Notes under the pieces: model-generated
What the model was told of the DNA's origin: nothing
What the model saw: the letters and a program-made list of their open reading frames with translations, nothing else
The model's database searches: none
Program-made: the position numbers and the translations under genes
Shown here: positions 45,029 through 58,478 of the stretch, in pieces
Position numbering within the stretch: the first letter of the stretch is position 1
How the letters are laid out: each line of letters opens with the position of its first letter
Assembly (NCBI GenBank): GCA_963662155.1
Contig: OY759264.1
Location: 15,191,642 to 15,255,641, forward strand
Direction of reading: 5' to 3'
Length of the DNA: 64,000 nucleotides
Source of the DNA: Lamellibrachia columna
Lineage: Eukaryota > Annelida > Polychaeta > Sabellida > Siboglinidae

Positions 45029-45777
45029 CATGTGCATCAACGTTTTAAATATCTGTAGTTCCTAATTACTTTTTTAATCAGCTTGTTATTTGTTTTCCAA
45101 ATAATGTTTTATAAATTTTAATGAACATTTAAAAAATAAACCTATGTTTCTCCTTTGCCTCTAAGCAACGTATTTGTTGAATGATACAATTGAATTATAA
45201 CGACATGTTAAGCAGTCAATGGGTGCCAGTCTTCTTTGGCAAAGTTCAATGTTGCAACACATTGCCTTGGGCATCATCCAGTGTTATCTGTGAAAGTCAT
45301 TAGACCCCTTGATTGGTAATAGCTGTTCCTTTATACAAACACATCTATTTGATGCAGTACATTTCTTCTTGGACTGTTTTACATGAATGCCTAATACTGG
45401 TAAGTGAATTGTGTAAATAATGTGATACACATCAGTTACCAGTTAGCACACCTAGTCCACATTTACAGCTGCTTCATGGACGTAGTGGTTAACTGTTCAC
45501 TCAACCAGTTTTCATCTCATAGAAGCAAACGTTGGCCTCTGCACCACAGATGACTGGTTGAATATATCCTTGTGCAGGCGACATCGAAATGCCCGCTAAC
45601 TGGACCCGCATGGGTGACAGAGAAAACGTCAAGCTGGAATCGCAGCACAAAAGCAGTGGTGAATACCACATGGTAGAGAAAGACATCATGGGCACTGCAG
45701 GAGGAAGTATCAGTGGCGTGACTAAGGTTAGCTTTGTGTGTCTGTGTGCACGTGTATGTATGCGTGTGCTTGTGATG

Positions 45778-45820
<43 letters not shown>

Positions 45821-45895
45821 ATGCAGAGTGATGATGTGTTCCTACACAACAACTACACATATTCATCCAGTTGTGGAGTTTGGGAAAATCATCAA
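45029..45895 (+). pseudogene. Orphan third copy of PARP exon 20 with flanking introns
   Basis: The exon at 45578-45726 has the same 149-nt length, CTTGTGCAG acceptor and AAG/GTTAGC donor as exon 20, and encodes MPANWTRMGDRENVKLESQH and SSGEYHMVEKDIMGTA. About 15-20% of residues differ from exon 20. The flanks match introns 19 and 20. No other PARP exon is nearby, so it is a stranded piece of a third gene copy. It ends in a (GTGC)n tract near 45777-45818. Confidence 0.8.
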
Positions 45896-46389
45896 AACCT
45901 TGTGATATTATATTTCCAGCACCGTCTTCTAGAGGTCTGATCTTGTCTCGTACGTTTTGTTTACTCCTGACATATGCATTCAAACTCTTGCTGTCATATT
46001 TTATGTTATATGCTAGTTTTTGTTTTTATCTTTTTATTCTTTTAGATTGTCTAATTTCAGCCGTAGCTGCATTAAGTGCCTATTTTTAATTTGCAGTCTT
46101 CATCCTTTCTGGTACGCCTTTAAACCCTCCACATAGTGTGCTTGAATACTTTTATAATCCGCCCTCCTGAGATTTGTGTCAACCTTGTGTCAACTTTGCT
46201 GCTAGCAGTTACACAATCTGTAGGTAATTTGTTCCATTAATTGATTGTCCTCTGTGAGAACGAGTACTTCCCGATAACCAATCTACACAGATCGTTTACT
46301 AATATTACCTTATGACTCTAGTTCTAATATATTTCTTCAGTGAGAAAAAAATAGTTCTATCAATATTTTCATACATATTCAATATCTTA
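45896..46389 (-). mobile_element. CR1 ORF2 fragments, rearranged
   Basis: Reading the - strand from the arm edge: GKYSFSQRTIN then WNKLPTDCVTASS (46275-46205), a CR1/Jockey-type C-terminal piece with an in-frame stop, and then NAYVRSKQNVRDKIRPLEDG (45983-45924), a segment that normally lies between endonuclease and RT. The order is therefore reversed relative to a normal ORF2. Confidence 0.6.
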
Positions 46390-47026
46390 TTATTTGTCCC
46401 TACGTGTACTAAAACAGATCCACCCTTACCCGAACCTACGATGTTTTTTACCCTCTCAGTTATCGCCTCTATTTTGGCTCCAGACAAGCAGACCACCACA
46501 TCATTTCCCTTGTTTAAGACTCTGTCGGTCTTCCTAACTATCGAATCCCCCACAAACACCCTCGCTCTCTTCCTCACCCCCTCTATCACTGCTGCAGAAT
46601 AACTCTTCCGTTCGATCCCTTCCATCACATTCTGTCCTGACCCCTTCCCTCCTGCCTCCCCCACTTCCCACTCCTTTGCTCTTGTCTCTCCCACTTCCCT
46701 CTCCTTCACTCCGATTGTTTTCCCTCCGTCTCCCCCACTCCCTTCTCCTTCCCTCCTGTCTCCCCTACTCCCCTCTCCTTCACTCCGGTTGTCTTCTCTC
46801 CCATCTCCCCCACTCCCTTCTCCTTCCCTCCGGTTGTCTTCCCTCCAGTCTCCCCCACTCCCTTCTCCTTCCCTCCTGTCTCCCCTACTCCCCTCTCCTT
46901 CACTCCGGTTGTCTTCCCTCCCGTTCCTTTCCTTCCCATCTCCCTACGACCTGTCACCTTCCCTCCTCTCAGCTTCCTCCCAGGCTGAGGTGAGCTCTCC
47001 CTAGCATATCTTGTGTCTTTCCCCAC
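46390..47026 (-). mobile_element. CR1-type LINE ORF1 (right arm copy), truncated
   Basis: Reverse copy of 42526-43162: Gly/Lys/Glu repeat part and esterase domain through HVGTNN, then joined to ORF2-derived sequence. One residue difference was noticed in the repeat part (GGKTTGVKE for GGKTIGVKE). Confidence 0.8.
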
Positions 47027-50000
47027 TTTATCGTCTACTGTTCCCCCACCGGAACTACTGGCACTTCCTTTTTACCGAAAACGTTTACTACCACTAAGTC
47101 AAATATTACCTTATGTATGTAATTTAAGTAAATATATCACTTTATATTATATATATATATATATATTAGCCAATGTAAACGATAGTTCGATGCACGAGTT
47201 GAATTCACGATCTGTAAACAAACTCCCTTTTATCACTCGTTGAGTTTGAATCCGGGAAAAAATACTACCTCTGTTAACAAAAACGGTTTCTTAATATATG
47301 TCTACAAGAAGTTTGTGAACAATATATGTATAATAGTAATACTTATTCTAACCAATATTCCAATGTTACTGACTAGTCACTATGCTATCTCAATGTTCGT
47401 ATGGTAAACAACCCTATTAACGCTCGCTGACTTCCCTGACAGAGTCCGAAACTAACTTACTCTTAAATACTCCCTCTGACTAATAATTAACAAAACCTGT
47501 TTCCTAATATATGTCTACAATACGTTTGTGTATAATATATATTCAATAGTAATACTTATTCTATTTGATATACCGCGTTTTTCTGTAAATTATCTACACC
47601 AAATTCAAGTCGCTGCACCAAGTCCAAGTAGTTTTTGTAAAAATGTGGCTGGGGAACTGATGCAGTCAGCAGCCCCTGGCTCGCGAGGATGACATAATCT
47701 CCGTTTTTCTGATGATTGTACATAAGGCAACTCTGGTAACGTTATAAAAAAACTCACCATTTCGCTGTAGTTTATATGACGATGCATGACAACATGTTTT
47801 CTAAATAGGTTTGTCATGAATATTACGAACGTACACATTTGTATTTCAGGTTTTTAATACACAGGCACACAAATGTGCACTATGATTTTGTTAGTTGTGC
47901 AAGTTGGGAAAACATGCCCGCCACCTGGCGAGTATTGGATTTGTATGAACATCGATGGCGACATCTATCGGATGTGTTGTTCGCCGTTAAACACTATTTA
48001 TTTACTGCACATGCTCTATTTAACTGCCTCCATGCCCACCATTTGGCGACATTCATTTAGCAACGCCGCCCACTGCGGGCGGGTATAAACGCAATGCATA
48101 GTGGGATCGAGCGTCGACGGAAGTAAGAAAGTCAGAACATTGATGCATTCATAACAGTGACAAGAGCGCAAATAGTCAAAGAATTCCTGTTTCAGCAAAG
48201 AATACATCGTACCAACGACAACACTTACTGATGTTAAGCAGAAATCACAACGCTAGCACCAGTACATAAACATCGGCTGTTCTGACGTTTGAATAACTTC
48301 GTACGCGATCGAGCACGCGCTGGCACAGACGTACGATTGTTTCAGCGCACGGCAAAACATTCGCGCGAATTACGTGTTGTACTTGCGGCGACAATCTCAC
48401 GACATTTCACCTTTGTAGAACTAGTAGTGTTGTAATATGCTTAAACGTTCAACTGGGTTTACACTTATATATTGTCGCCGAAACGAGGCGATTACTACCT
48501 CATTAAAAAGGTCAAGGCCGTTTGATATATCTTCGCTTAGCATTAGGATCAGTGTAGCTGCTAACATCGCTACTATTGTTTGCAATGTTTTTCCGGGAAG
48601 TGCTGGGAAGGACAGTGGCAGAAAATAGAGAGGTTCAGCACCTGAAGCTTTTGATGTACCGAGTACGTGTAGACGATCTGAGATACACATACGTCCCAAC
48701 GACAAGTTAAGATGTTCAGCAACTTGATGCTGCCACTGAGAGAACTAGGTCTATGACTTGTAGATCGCATACTGAAAAGAACACCAAAATAACGTCGCAC
48801 ATTGGTTGAAAACTTCTGGTTGGAATTGTTTGTATCAAATCTGTGCCGTTTCACCTTTCAACTAAAATGGACATTAGCTGTAAGAACGTTCCGTTTGCGA
48901 TACACAACCTGTATAGGACCATAAGTTAGCTGTTTAATGTGTTTGCATAAGGCGTCTTACAAATAAATGCCTACGCGATTCTTGCAAATTATGCGTTTTT
49001 TACAGTGGTCAGCACTAATCGACGAGATCCTGCTGAATTTATCAGGCAAGCAAGATCCAAAAAAATCAACGTTATGGGTTAATTAATATTTATTTGCTGT
49101 TAATATCCAAACCACACCAGTGAAGCATACAAATAGTTATGCGTGCGAATCTTGTGGCCGACACTGTCAACTAGAACAGTGTACAGCCAGGTCTGATATA
49201 ACAATTCAAGATTTAACAAATTGTGAAGGTTGTTAAAAACAATTAATGAACATGTCGATGAAATGTGGCTGTGGTAGACAACTGGCAATTACTGTGATGA
49301 TTAATATACATCGTTTTATCTAATATGTTATGGTACGAAGTAGTTTCTTTAACATTAGTATGCTGTTATTGTAAATAATGTATAAACAGCGTCATGAGAA
49401 AACACAAACGTCAACAGTTATGTGTGTCTAACATATTTCCGCATTGTAATGTCACACAGACAAAGTCTTCGCGTTACTGGTGCATTTAATGTGTTGTCCT
49501 TCATGAGCACATGAGCCGGTTACACAGTAACATGAGACACCTGTGCAAGACAATCCATAAAAGCACACACCGGTCAGTTTCGTGTATATTACGAAATACG
49601 CAATGTGTTATAAAGGAATATATATAATAAAACACGTGTCTAGTGAAACAAAGGTTTATCAGGGTTCATACATCGTCAATGCCAGAGATGTCGATAAATG
49701 CATCGCCTGGCTCGCAAATCACTGCCCTACTATCAAAAATACAGTTAACAACGCAGATCATCAAATACATATATCGTTTGTAAACATGTTATAGATAATT
49801 TACAATGTATATGCTAAATACAATTAACACGGACTCTAATGCTATGCATACATATTTGTCTTTATGCATATTTACTAAGTTCATTAAACTCTATCATTAT
49901 TAAAATGTGCTACACACATAATACAAAAGCCTGGCTATCTATATGACAGGATACACATGCGAGAAGAATCCACGTCAATTAAGTGGTATGATCTAACACA

Positions 50001-50262
50001 GCCAAGCACCACTTCATAGTGCAGCAGTGCATTTGTAACTATAAGCGTAATACACAAACAGTTCTAGAATGTAAGTAATGTAACTAGTACATTTCTATCC
50101 TGTCACCACAAAAAGTCACAATAATTATGTCAACATGTGCTGCCTATGATTGTGTCTTCCTAGTCCTAGGTGCACCGCGTATACAAATCTGAGATTTGTT
50201 GTAAGACGTACGGCACTGAAGTACGCACTGTGTTAAAATGATATGCACACACACGCAAGTAT
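47027..50262. other. Right-arm copy of the 3' flank and CR1 5' region
   Basis: Reverse complement of left 39302-42525. Differences are few (an 11-bp insertion near 48110, scattered substitutions). No gene seen. Confidence 0.7.
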
Positions 50263-50352
50263 GTGGCGTATCTAGGATCCCGCATAGGCGGAGGCCAAAG
50301 CATCGGCACCAAAAATCAAACATTAAGCTAATGGGGACCCTACATACGCCAC
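50263..50352. mobile_element. Short inverted-repeat element (MITE-like), right arm
   Basis: Reverse copy of 39212-39301. Confidence 0.6.
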
Positions 50353-50655
50353 CTCACGACACTCACACACCCGTTCAGTCTGCGGATCAATTCGTCCGAT
50401 AATGTCTCGTAGATCGTTCTATGTGACATTTCATAGACAGCCAGACAGTGGTAGCTTGAAGCAGCTAGTCTTGAAGACATCCACTAGTTATGGCTGTGTT
50501 GCACGCACCCAAGAACGCAAGCACGCACTTGCAAGATCAGTTGACATGGATACTTTGACACAAGCATGAATTGGCGACAAGGCTAAATAATCAACAAATC
50601 CACAACATTATCTCTGTCATGGTGTAAACATACTCACCAATATTCGTTGATTGCT

Positions 50656-50936
50656 TTATATAAATGTGACCAGGTACTCGGGGTAGGCCATATTATCTAA
50701 GAACACCACAAACATAGTTGGACTGCCAGGGTTGTCCACCGCCGAGTCGTATGGGAAACCTGGATTTCTGTGGTTATCTGGTAGATCGCGCATAGACGAC
50801 TTTCCCTGTGTGTAGTATCCTGTTAAGACCAGTGATCTGTACATTTTCTTGTGGCCGCTGGCATCTGGACTAGCATACCCTTGTGCCGAGTAACTTGAAT
50901 TCACAGCAAAGTAAACACCTTGTCCATATGCAGTTG
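50656..50936 (-). CDS. Right-arm exon 22 (catalytic Tyr, third triad position, stop)
   Basis: 281 nt. Encodes the same protein as left exon 22 up to the stop. Conservation of this exon while upstream parts are lost fits very recent duplication or ongoing arm-to-arm gene conversion as well as selection. Confidence 0.82.
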
Positions 50937-51037
50937 CTGAAAAAATACATGGTTATTGATAGTACAACTGCATATAACTTATACACGTCCTGAACTAATA
51001 CATAATATCCATAAAATGCATGTCATTTATATGAAAG

Positions 51038-53094
51038 TGATATTGCAAGATCCAAACATTGCAACACATTTTAAAGCGACACTTTGAGGACGATTTGTAG
51101 TGCTCAACTTCTTGGAGCCAGATATCAACAACCTTGCCAACTCGATCGGCACAGCAATGCGCGACACCACTAAGGAAGTCCTATGCAAACCAAAGATGAA
51201 GTGACAGCCATGGGTTCCTGACGGCATATTGAAGCGTTGCGACCAGAGACGAGAGCTGAAAAAGAAACGAACCATAAACGAAGAAGCGCATAAATAGTAC
51301 CGAGAACTAAATAAAGACATCAGAAAAAGAATGAGAAAAGCAATGAACGACTGCATAATCGAACGGTGCACGGAAATAGGGACTGGAATGAAGGTAAACA
51401 ACACCAGACAGGCTTATTCCATGTTGAAAGCCCACAAAATAAAGGTCAGGCCAATCGTCAAACATCGAAGACAAAAACGGCCCCCTCCGTGCCGAAAAAG
51501 GCAGTACTTCGGAGATGGACCGGGTACTGCGAAGAACTCGACAACTACGAACTGAACACAGACGACAGCATCTTCGGAACACCGCCTCAAAATGAAAAAG
51601 TAGAAGATGCAATACGAATGTTAAGACACAAAACCCCCCAGCGTCGACAACGTACCAGCTGAACTTATCAAACGTGATGGGGAGGCAATGACAGACACAG
51701 TCATTATCATATGCCAAAAGATATGGGAAACCAAGACTTGGCCAGAAGAGTGGACGAAATCGCTCATAATAACTATATCACAGAAAGGGAACTTACGCTG
51801 CTGAAGAACAACAGAACAATACGTCTGGTCAGCCATCCCAGCCAAATAATGCTAAGAATCATACTCAACCGAAGGCAAAGCAGAAGAACTGCTATGAGAA
51901 GAACAAGAAGGCTTCCTGCCGAAAAGAAGCACAACCAAACAAATCTTCAATATAAGACTGCTAATCAAGAAACACGTTGATCACCATCAAGACCTATATC
52001 ACAATTTCATCGACTTCAAAAAGCCATTTGATCGTGTGTGGCACAAAGACCTTTGACGAGTAATGCGACGCTATAACATTGACAAATGACTTGTGACACT
52101 ACTCGATTCGCTAGATGGACCATTAACGAGTGCAGTGCTACACGAAGGAGAAATTGGACAATCGTTTCGAACATCGGTCGGAGTACGCCAGGGATGCCTT
52201 TTGTCGCCAGTGCTGTTTAACTTATGCCTTGAAAATATCATGCAATAAGCTCTACACAACTTCAGTGGCACGATATCGATAAACTGTAGAGAGATCAGCA
52301 ACCTAATTTAAGTGCAGAAAAGAGCAAGATCATAGTCAACGGCAGAAAAGCGCCAAGAACTACTACATTAATGAATGGAAAACGCCTCGAAGATGAAACA
52401 TCATTCAAGTACCTCGGGTCGATCATCTACTCTGAGGGCGACTCCACCGAGGAAATACGCATACGGATGAACCTGGCAACATCAGCGATAGCAAGACTCA
52501 AGAAGATATGGAGCAACAACACCATCAAAAAGGTAACAAAGATATGACTCTATAAAAGCCTGGTTGTATCAGTACTGACATACGGATGTGGAAGCTGGAC
52601 CCTGAAAGCCGAGTCCGAAAGAAAAATAGCCGCATTTGAGATTACATTTTTCAAAACGATCCTAAACATTTCTTACAGAAACAACATAACAAATATATCA
52701 GTAATGCAAGCCATCGCCGAAGCCGCAGGACCACAAGAACCGCTTTTGGCCACAGTAGAACGCCTAAAATTCCAATGGTTTGGTCATACAACCAGACACA
52801 ACACACTTACCAAAGAAATACTACAAGGCACGGTCAAAGGTGGCAGAAAACAAGGAATACTACAATAAATGTACATGGACAACATTCGAGAGTGCACGGG
52901 TCTGGAACTACAGGAATTATGCGATGCTGCCCACAACCGGTCCAGATGGAGAAAGATCACTGTGGAAGCCTCCAAACGCGCACCCCTACGATCGGCCCGG
53001 ATAAGGGATGAGTGAGTGCGTGTACTAGGATGATAAAGCTATCTTACTGGAATTTAGAGAGGGACTGTTATTGCAGTGTTTCCGGTAGGATGTT
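51038..53094 (+). mobile_element. LINE C, intron copy (right arm), catalytic box deleted
   Basis: Reverse copy of 36470-38526 with the same frameshifts and the same missing F-A-D-D segment near 52305. The reading order is easiest to follow here: RT front part (51600-51980), GVRQGCLLSPVLF (near 52180), LSAEKSKIIV (near 52310), FKYLGSIIYSEGDS (near 52405) and WFGHTTR (near 52775). Confidence 0.85.
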
Positions 53095-53178
53095 CTGACA
53101 ATAACTTACAATAATATTTACGTTTAACGAATCAGATGACTATTATTAGTTCATTTCTTTACGATATATATCTCAATG

Positions 53179-53847
53179 AGGCTTGTTAACAATTGCATTG
53201 TCAACGCATGTCAACGCATTTGAATGCAAATGCAAATGTTTCTCTTGATTCGTATGCAAATGCCATTTTCCAGGAACGCATTCAAATACAAATTCAAATG
53301 TTTTGGGGTCGCACTCAAATGCAATTGCAAATGTTTTGGTTACACATTTACAAATGCATCTGAATTAATTTCAAATGTTTTGGCTTTATATAAATGTTTT
53401 GTTTTATTTGGAGAAAAAAAACAACGTAACTTAAGAAATACAGTAGTACATTAACCACTAAGTAACCACTAAGTCCCACTACATACCAGTCCCACTACGT
53501 GAACATGTCTGTAGAGTCACACACAGAGTCACACAGTTCCAGGCCTGCAGAGGTGGTGGAAATGGGAGGGAGGAATAGACAATTGACAGTTTACTGCGAA
53601 ATATGGCAACGAATGAAAGGCTAATCATTCAGGTAGGCCAGAATGGAAGGGGAACCCAAAACAATAGACTATCTGCTGGTGGGGTCACATTTGATTGTGC
53701 ATTTGACAAATCAAATATTTGTGGGTCGCATTCAAATGCAAATGTTTAAGGCACGCTTTCAAATGCAAATGCATTTACAATTTTACGGAGGCATTTGAAT
53801 GGACATTCAAATGTTCAACATTCAAATGCGCATTGTTATCAAGCTTG
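53179..53847. mobile_element. MITE-like element with CATTTGAATGC repeats (right arm)
   Basis: Reverse copy of 35718-36385. Confidence 0.55.
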
Positions 53848-54145
53848 ATCTCAAATCAGTTTCACAGTGTCTGTTCATGAACCTATTCATGAGCCACGTT
53901 GCTAACAGTTGACCATACTCTGATAGAATCACCAAAGAAAGGTATATCTCTATAAACACATCACCATATGGGTTTGCTTGTGAGAATGTGTTTGTGTGTG
54001 AGTGCATACGAGTGAGTGTGCATATGTACAAACACTGGAGTGGAAAGAATAACATAATTATGAATCCACAGACAGCATAAGGTTATTCGTTTAATTATCA
54101 GACGTAGGCTTTTTGTTTTATATGTTTTTGAACCATGATACGAAC

Positions 54146-54323
54146 CATTCTTGCCACAGTAGCTACGGTTGAATCCACCATTGTTGATGTTCCCGGTGGC
54201 GTCAACACTTGTTCCATGCCACAGCTTGCGTTCAATGGTTGTTGGTTGTATTCTACGCTTCTTTATGTCACCTTTCCGCAGCACATAATGGCGGTACAGA
54301 GTGGGATTCTGGACTCTTTCAAT
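54146..54323 (-). CDS. Right-arm exon 21 (catalytic His)
   Basis: 178 nt. Encodes the same residues as left exon 21, including LWHGTS, with the same weak GTTCGT donor. Confidence 0.8.
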
Positions 54324-54902
54324 CTATAATTTTCAACAGTCTGTTAACTGGCAATCTGAACAAATTTTCAGTACTTATTGACACCATGAAATGTAAGTAC
54401 TTACGTTGTTGAGTGCATATATCCGCACGGTTTGGTCCAATGCAATCGAAGTTGGCTTCATTATTTATCAAGTTACGTAATCTAATGTCAGCCCTTTCTG
54501 CTAGATACGATACATACAATAATTATCTACCCTGGGAGCAGTGGCCACATTCTATAAACAGGTTATCTCACACCAGACATCTGAACATATTCCCTTAGCA
54601 TTTATCAGTGCTAATCTAAGGTTGACATCAAATTACATAATTGTGTTCATTCAAATTGCATTTAGTTAATATAATTAATAGACAAGTTACACAATCTGTC
54701 GTTCAGTGATATGTTGGTTTCATATTTAAGGGCAATGTTATGCACAACTATTGTGATGATTTTTGCAAGCTCCAAAACTGGATGAATGTGTAGTTGTTGT
54801 GTAAGAACACATCAGCATTATTCAAGATCACACAAGCACGCAAACACACACGAAAGCACACGCATACGTACACGTGCACCTGCGCAGACACACAAGGCTA
54901 AC

Positions 54903-55051
54903 CTTAGTTACGCCACGGATATGTCCCGCTGCAGTGCGCATGATGTCTTTCTCCACCATCTTGTATTCACTACTGCTTATGTGCAGCGATTCCAGTTTGA
55001 CGTGTTCTCTGTCACCCATGCGGGTCCAGTTAGCGGGCAGTCCGATGTCGC
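54903..55051 (-). CDS. Right-arm exon 20 (start of catalytic domain)
   Basis: 149 nt copy of left exon 20; HRSSSEY reads HISSSEY here. Splice sites preserved. Confidence 0.8.
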
Positions 55052-55982
55052 CTGCACAAGAATATATACAACCAGTTAACAGTGGTGCAGAGGCCAACCT
55101 TTGCTTCTATGATATGAAAACTGTTAACCACAACGTCCACAAAGCAGCTGGGAATGTGGACTAGGTGTGCTAATTGGTAACTGATGTGTATCACATTATT
55201 TACACAATTCACTTACCAGTATTAGGCATTCATGTAAAACAGTCCAAGAAGAAATATACTGCATCAAGGAGATGTGTTTGTATAAAGGAACAGCTATTAC
55301 CAATCAAGGGGTCTAATGACTTTCACAGATAACATTGGATGATGCCCAAGGCAATGTATTGCAACACGGAACTTTGGCAAAGAAGACTGACACCCAATGA
55401 CTGCTTAAAATGCTGTTATAATACAATTATATCATTTAACAAAAACGTTGCTTAGAGGCGAAGGAGAAACATATTTATTTCTTAATTATTCGTTTTAATT
55501 TCTAAAAAATTATCTGGAAAACAATTAGCTGATTAAAAAAGTAATGAAATTGAAAGAGTTGATGCACACGTATCATATTATGGCCTGTTATCTCCAAACT
55601 AAGGAACATTACATGTACAACTATGTCAGGCAAATATCAGGAATTTTAGGTTTTGAGGTAATAGTGACAACTGTCTTCAAGTTATTTTCTACAAAACGTA
55701 ATGTATCTGTCATACGAAGTGGTGTGTTCATCCCATGTCGGGGAACGGGGATAAAGTGGGCCCCTTAAGCATGGGTTGACCTACATTTGACATTTGCATA
55801 AAAAGTCATTTTATGTTCAGTTCCCCAGACCGATATATTGACTATGTGTATGCACAATCAGGATACTCTATCTTAATAAATAGTATAATTCAAATATGTT
55901 TTAAAAAGAGACCCGTTTTTTTTATTGAAAAATAATTGGAGGCCAAAGTTGAGTTTCCTCACAAAGATGTCCCATGTCACTC

Positions 55983-56120
55983 AGTAATTGGCACAAATCT
56001 CGCATGTAAACGACCCAGGCTCATATCCTACACACTCCCGATGTGCCCACTCGCCACACCCGTCACATTGCACCCGTCGTTCACCCTTCCTACTATCCGA
56101 ACAAATATCCACACTGTATA
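55983..56120 (-). mobile_element. PHD-finger fragment (right arm)
   Basis: Reverse copy of the PHD fragment at 33446-33583 with the Cys/His positions kept. Confidence 0.5.
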
Positions 56121-57076
56121 ACGTCCTGTGTAATCTATTAATTATGGCGTTTATTAGGCTAAAGTGCTGTAATTAATATATTGACACTAGTTTGTGATGA
56201 AAATAGTAGGTCTACTTTGAAAGATACAATAACTATATTAAGAAAAGTGCCAAAACACAAATGTGTTGGTTAGCGTCCGTCCGCTGTGAATCTTTAAATA
56301 CTACTACCGTTTATTTACACCATTTGTAAGAACAAACTGAAGTCAATGAAAAGTAAAGTGGTTAACAAACAAGCTAATTGGCATTCTTTTTCTCTCTTGC
56401 AATCACGCATATAGTCGAACATGATGATCTATGAGTGCGCCTGTGACTAAGCTGGCCAATTCGTGTTATTCAGACCGAGCCGCATACAACAGACACGTCC
56501 GTTACAATAGTAGCATCAGTTGTATCCGTCACCGTGATGCAGCTAATGTTGTTAGGCCTATATTTGTTTGGAAAAAGGCATTCACGGTCCCTCCGCCGCT
56601 CTCGTTTTTCGGCTTCCACGATGGTAGGTTTTTATTCAAAATGCTCTACACCGGTTATCCAGGCGGATCTCAACGGGGTTTTGAGTTTTTGTAGCGTTTT
56701 TGCTTCCCCTCCCTCGGTAGCACGTTTACTGGTAGCGAGTTGAGCATATCGATGTTCATTCAGTACTCTGGTTTCTCACATGTGCTTGACCTGCATAATT
56801 GGTGATTAACAACGTGGAGTCTTAGCATTGGTTATTCGATCTTGTCACCTGTGATGTTGCCTTGTTGACATTATTCAAGAGCTATGCCATGGCGAAGTAG
56901 GATGTTCTTCTTAGACGTGTCCATAAATAATACGGTTGATGGGGTGTACACTGACAACATGCAAACTAATTTGACAACCTATGCAAATAAATAGGTTTAT
57001 TACAATATCAACACACATGATTCAGAGTAAATTAGAAAGAACTTGATTTACGCCATACCTCTGTGAGCATAGCATT

Positions 57077-57174
<98 letters not shown>
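57077..57174. repeat. (TAC)n triplet array, right arm
   Basis: About 33 pure triplets. The left partner has about 95 triplets with interruptions. Confidence 0.95.
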
Positions 57175-57175
<1 letters not shown>

Positions 57176-57249
57176 AGAAAGTGTCCTACATTTGCCTGTA
57201 GTGGCAACTGTAAAATTTAGTGTTATTAATAAACTGATGAGAACTTTAC

Positions 57250-57337
57250 CTTCATCATGTCTAGGGCTTGCACCCGCCAGTCCACGTCCTATTTCATGTC
57301 TGCTTGGGTAACTCTTAAACAGCACTTCTTCAAATGC
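57250..57337 (-). CDS. Right-arm exon 19
   Basis: 88 nt. Encoded residues are identical to left exon 19, with the same splice sites. The neighbouring triplet repeat is much shorter than on the left. Confidence 0.7.
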
Positions 57338-57772
57338 CTAAAATTTACATTGCTTTACTTGTAATACATACACAGACAATATCAATGCATTAAACAAGAC
57401 AATGACCCTATATTAAATGGCATTGCCTGTTGCGCCTTTAAATGTATCACTGAAAACAATCAAAGTAGATTATGCCATATCTATTAAGGGCTGCACGTTG
57501 CATCATTCTAAGTGTTGCATACTTTGTTCCTGACAGACCTGTTCATCAAACAACCATAACTTATCCACGATGTGTTTCTTCACCCAAACAATGTATATAT
57601 TGTTTCATTTCCGTGACCAGTTATATTTGGTAGCACCTAAAGGACTCAGCCATACACAATGACGTCAACATCCATCTTGATAACAGAACATGTTCACATA
57701 GAACATTATCACCGGACAATGCCTTCCAGTGTAATGTCAAATCGTATGACGTCTGGTGACTTCCACAATAAG

Positions 57773-58261
57773 CTATCTCCGATCAATCCCGTCCCTTGTT
57801 GTCTCTCCCAACTCGTCCATTGGCCGCTTCGCTGTGTCCCTGAGCCCATCCGTCCATCTCATTATGTGAGGTATTGCTCTCTTCCGCGTGCCAGTCATTC
57901 CAGTCTCCAAGATTATTGCTTGTGAACTAATGGGAGTACTTGTTTGACCTTCACCTCTTAACATGGACGGTCGTATGGGTGCCATGTCCACATATTCTTT
58001 ACCAGCTTTATATGTCTTCTGTTGTACGCAACAGGGTCGGTAAGCTTTGCTTGATTCATTCCTGTACAATTATGATCCAGTCAGCTGTTCCTGTAGCGGC
58101 CTTGCCTTATCCTGCGCGTTGTTGTGTCGAAATGGTGTTGTGTCGGGTGATGTGGCCACAGTTGGCAACAAGTGCTCTTTCCAGCAAGGGAATCTTCGAA
58201 TATAAACTTGTTTGTTCTCCTGGCCGCCCATGTGATTAGTAGCATCCTCTTCTAACACCAC
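57773..58261 (-). mobile_element. LINE C-terminal remnant (right arm)
   Basis: Reverse copy of 31091-31579 with the same encoded residues. Confidence 0.5.
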
Positions 58262-58478
58262 ATCTCGAAGTTGTTGAATTGATTCCTTGTTTTCTACAAG
58301 GTACTGATTTGTTTAAAGCCGAATGAACAGTGAATACAGAACAAAGTGTTCTAGGTTTTGAATTATATCATGATTAGTGTATCCAACCTTCGAAATTGAG
58401 ATATATTAATGAACATATACCACACTGTTGACCAATGCAGTGTTGAGAGGGTGATCCCTACGGTAAATATGAACTCGC

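Larger units (their letters stand above)
43163..46389. other. Spacer (loop) of the inverted repeat
   Basis: 3.2 kb not shared between the arms as a hairpin: the remaining CR1 ORF1 and ORF2 start (+), a LINE fragment (+), a diverged PARP exon-20 copy with flanking intron (+), and CR1 ORF2 pieces (-). Its edges coincide with the break of the CR1 ORF1 on both sides. Confidence 0.85.
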
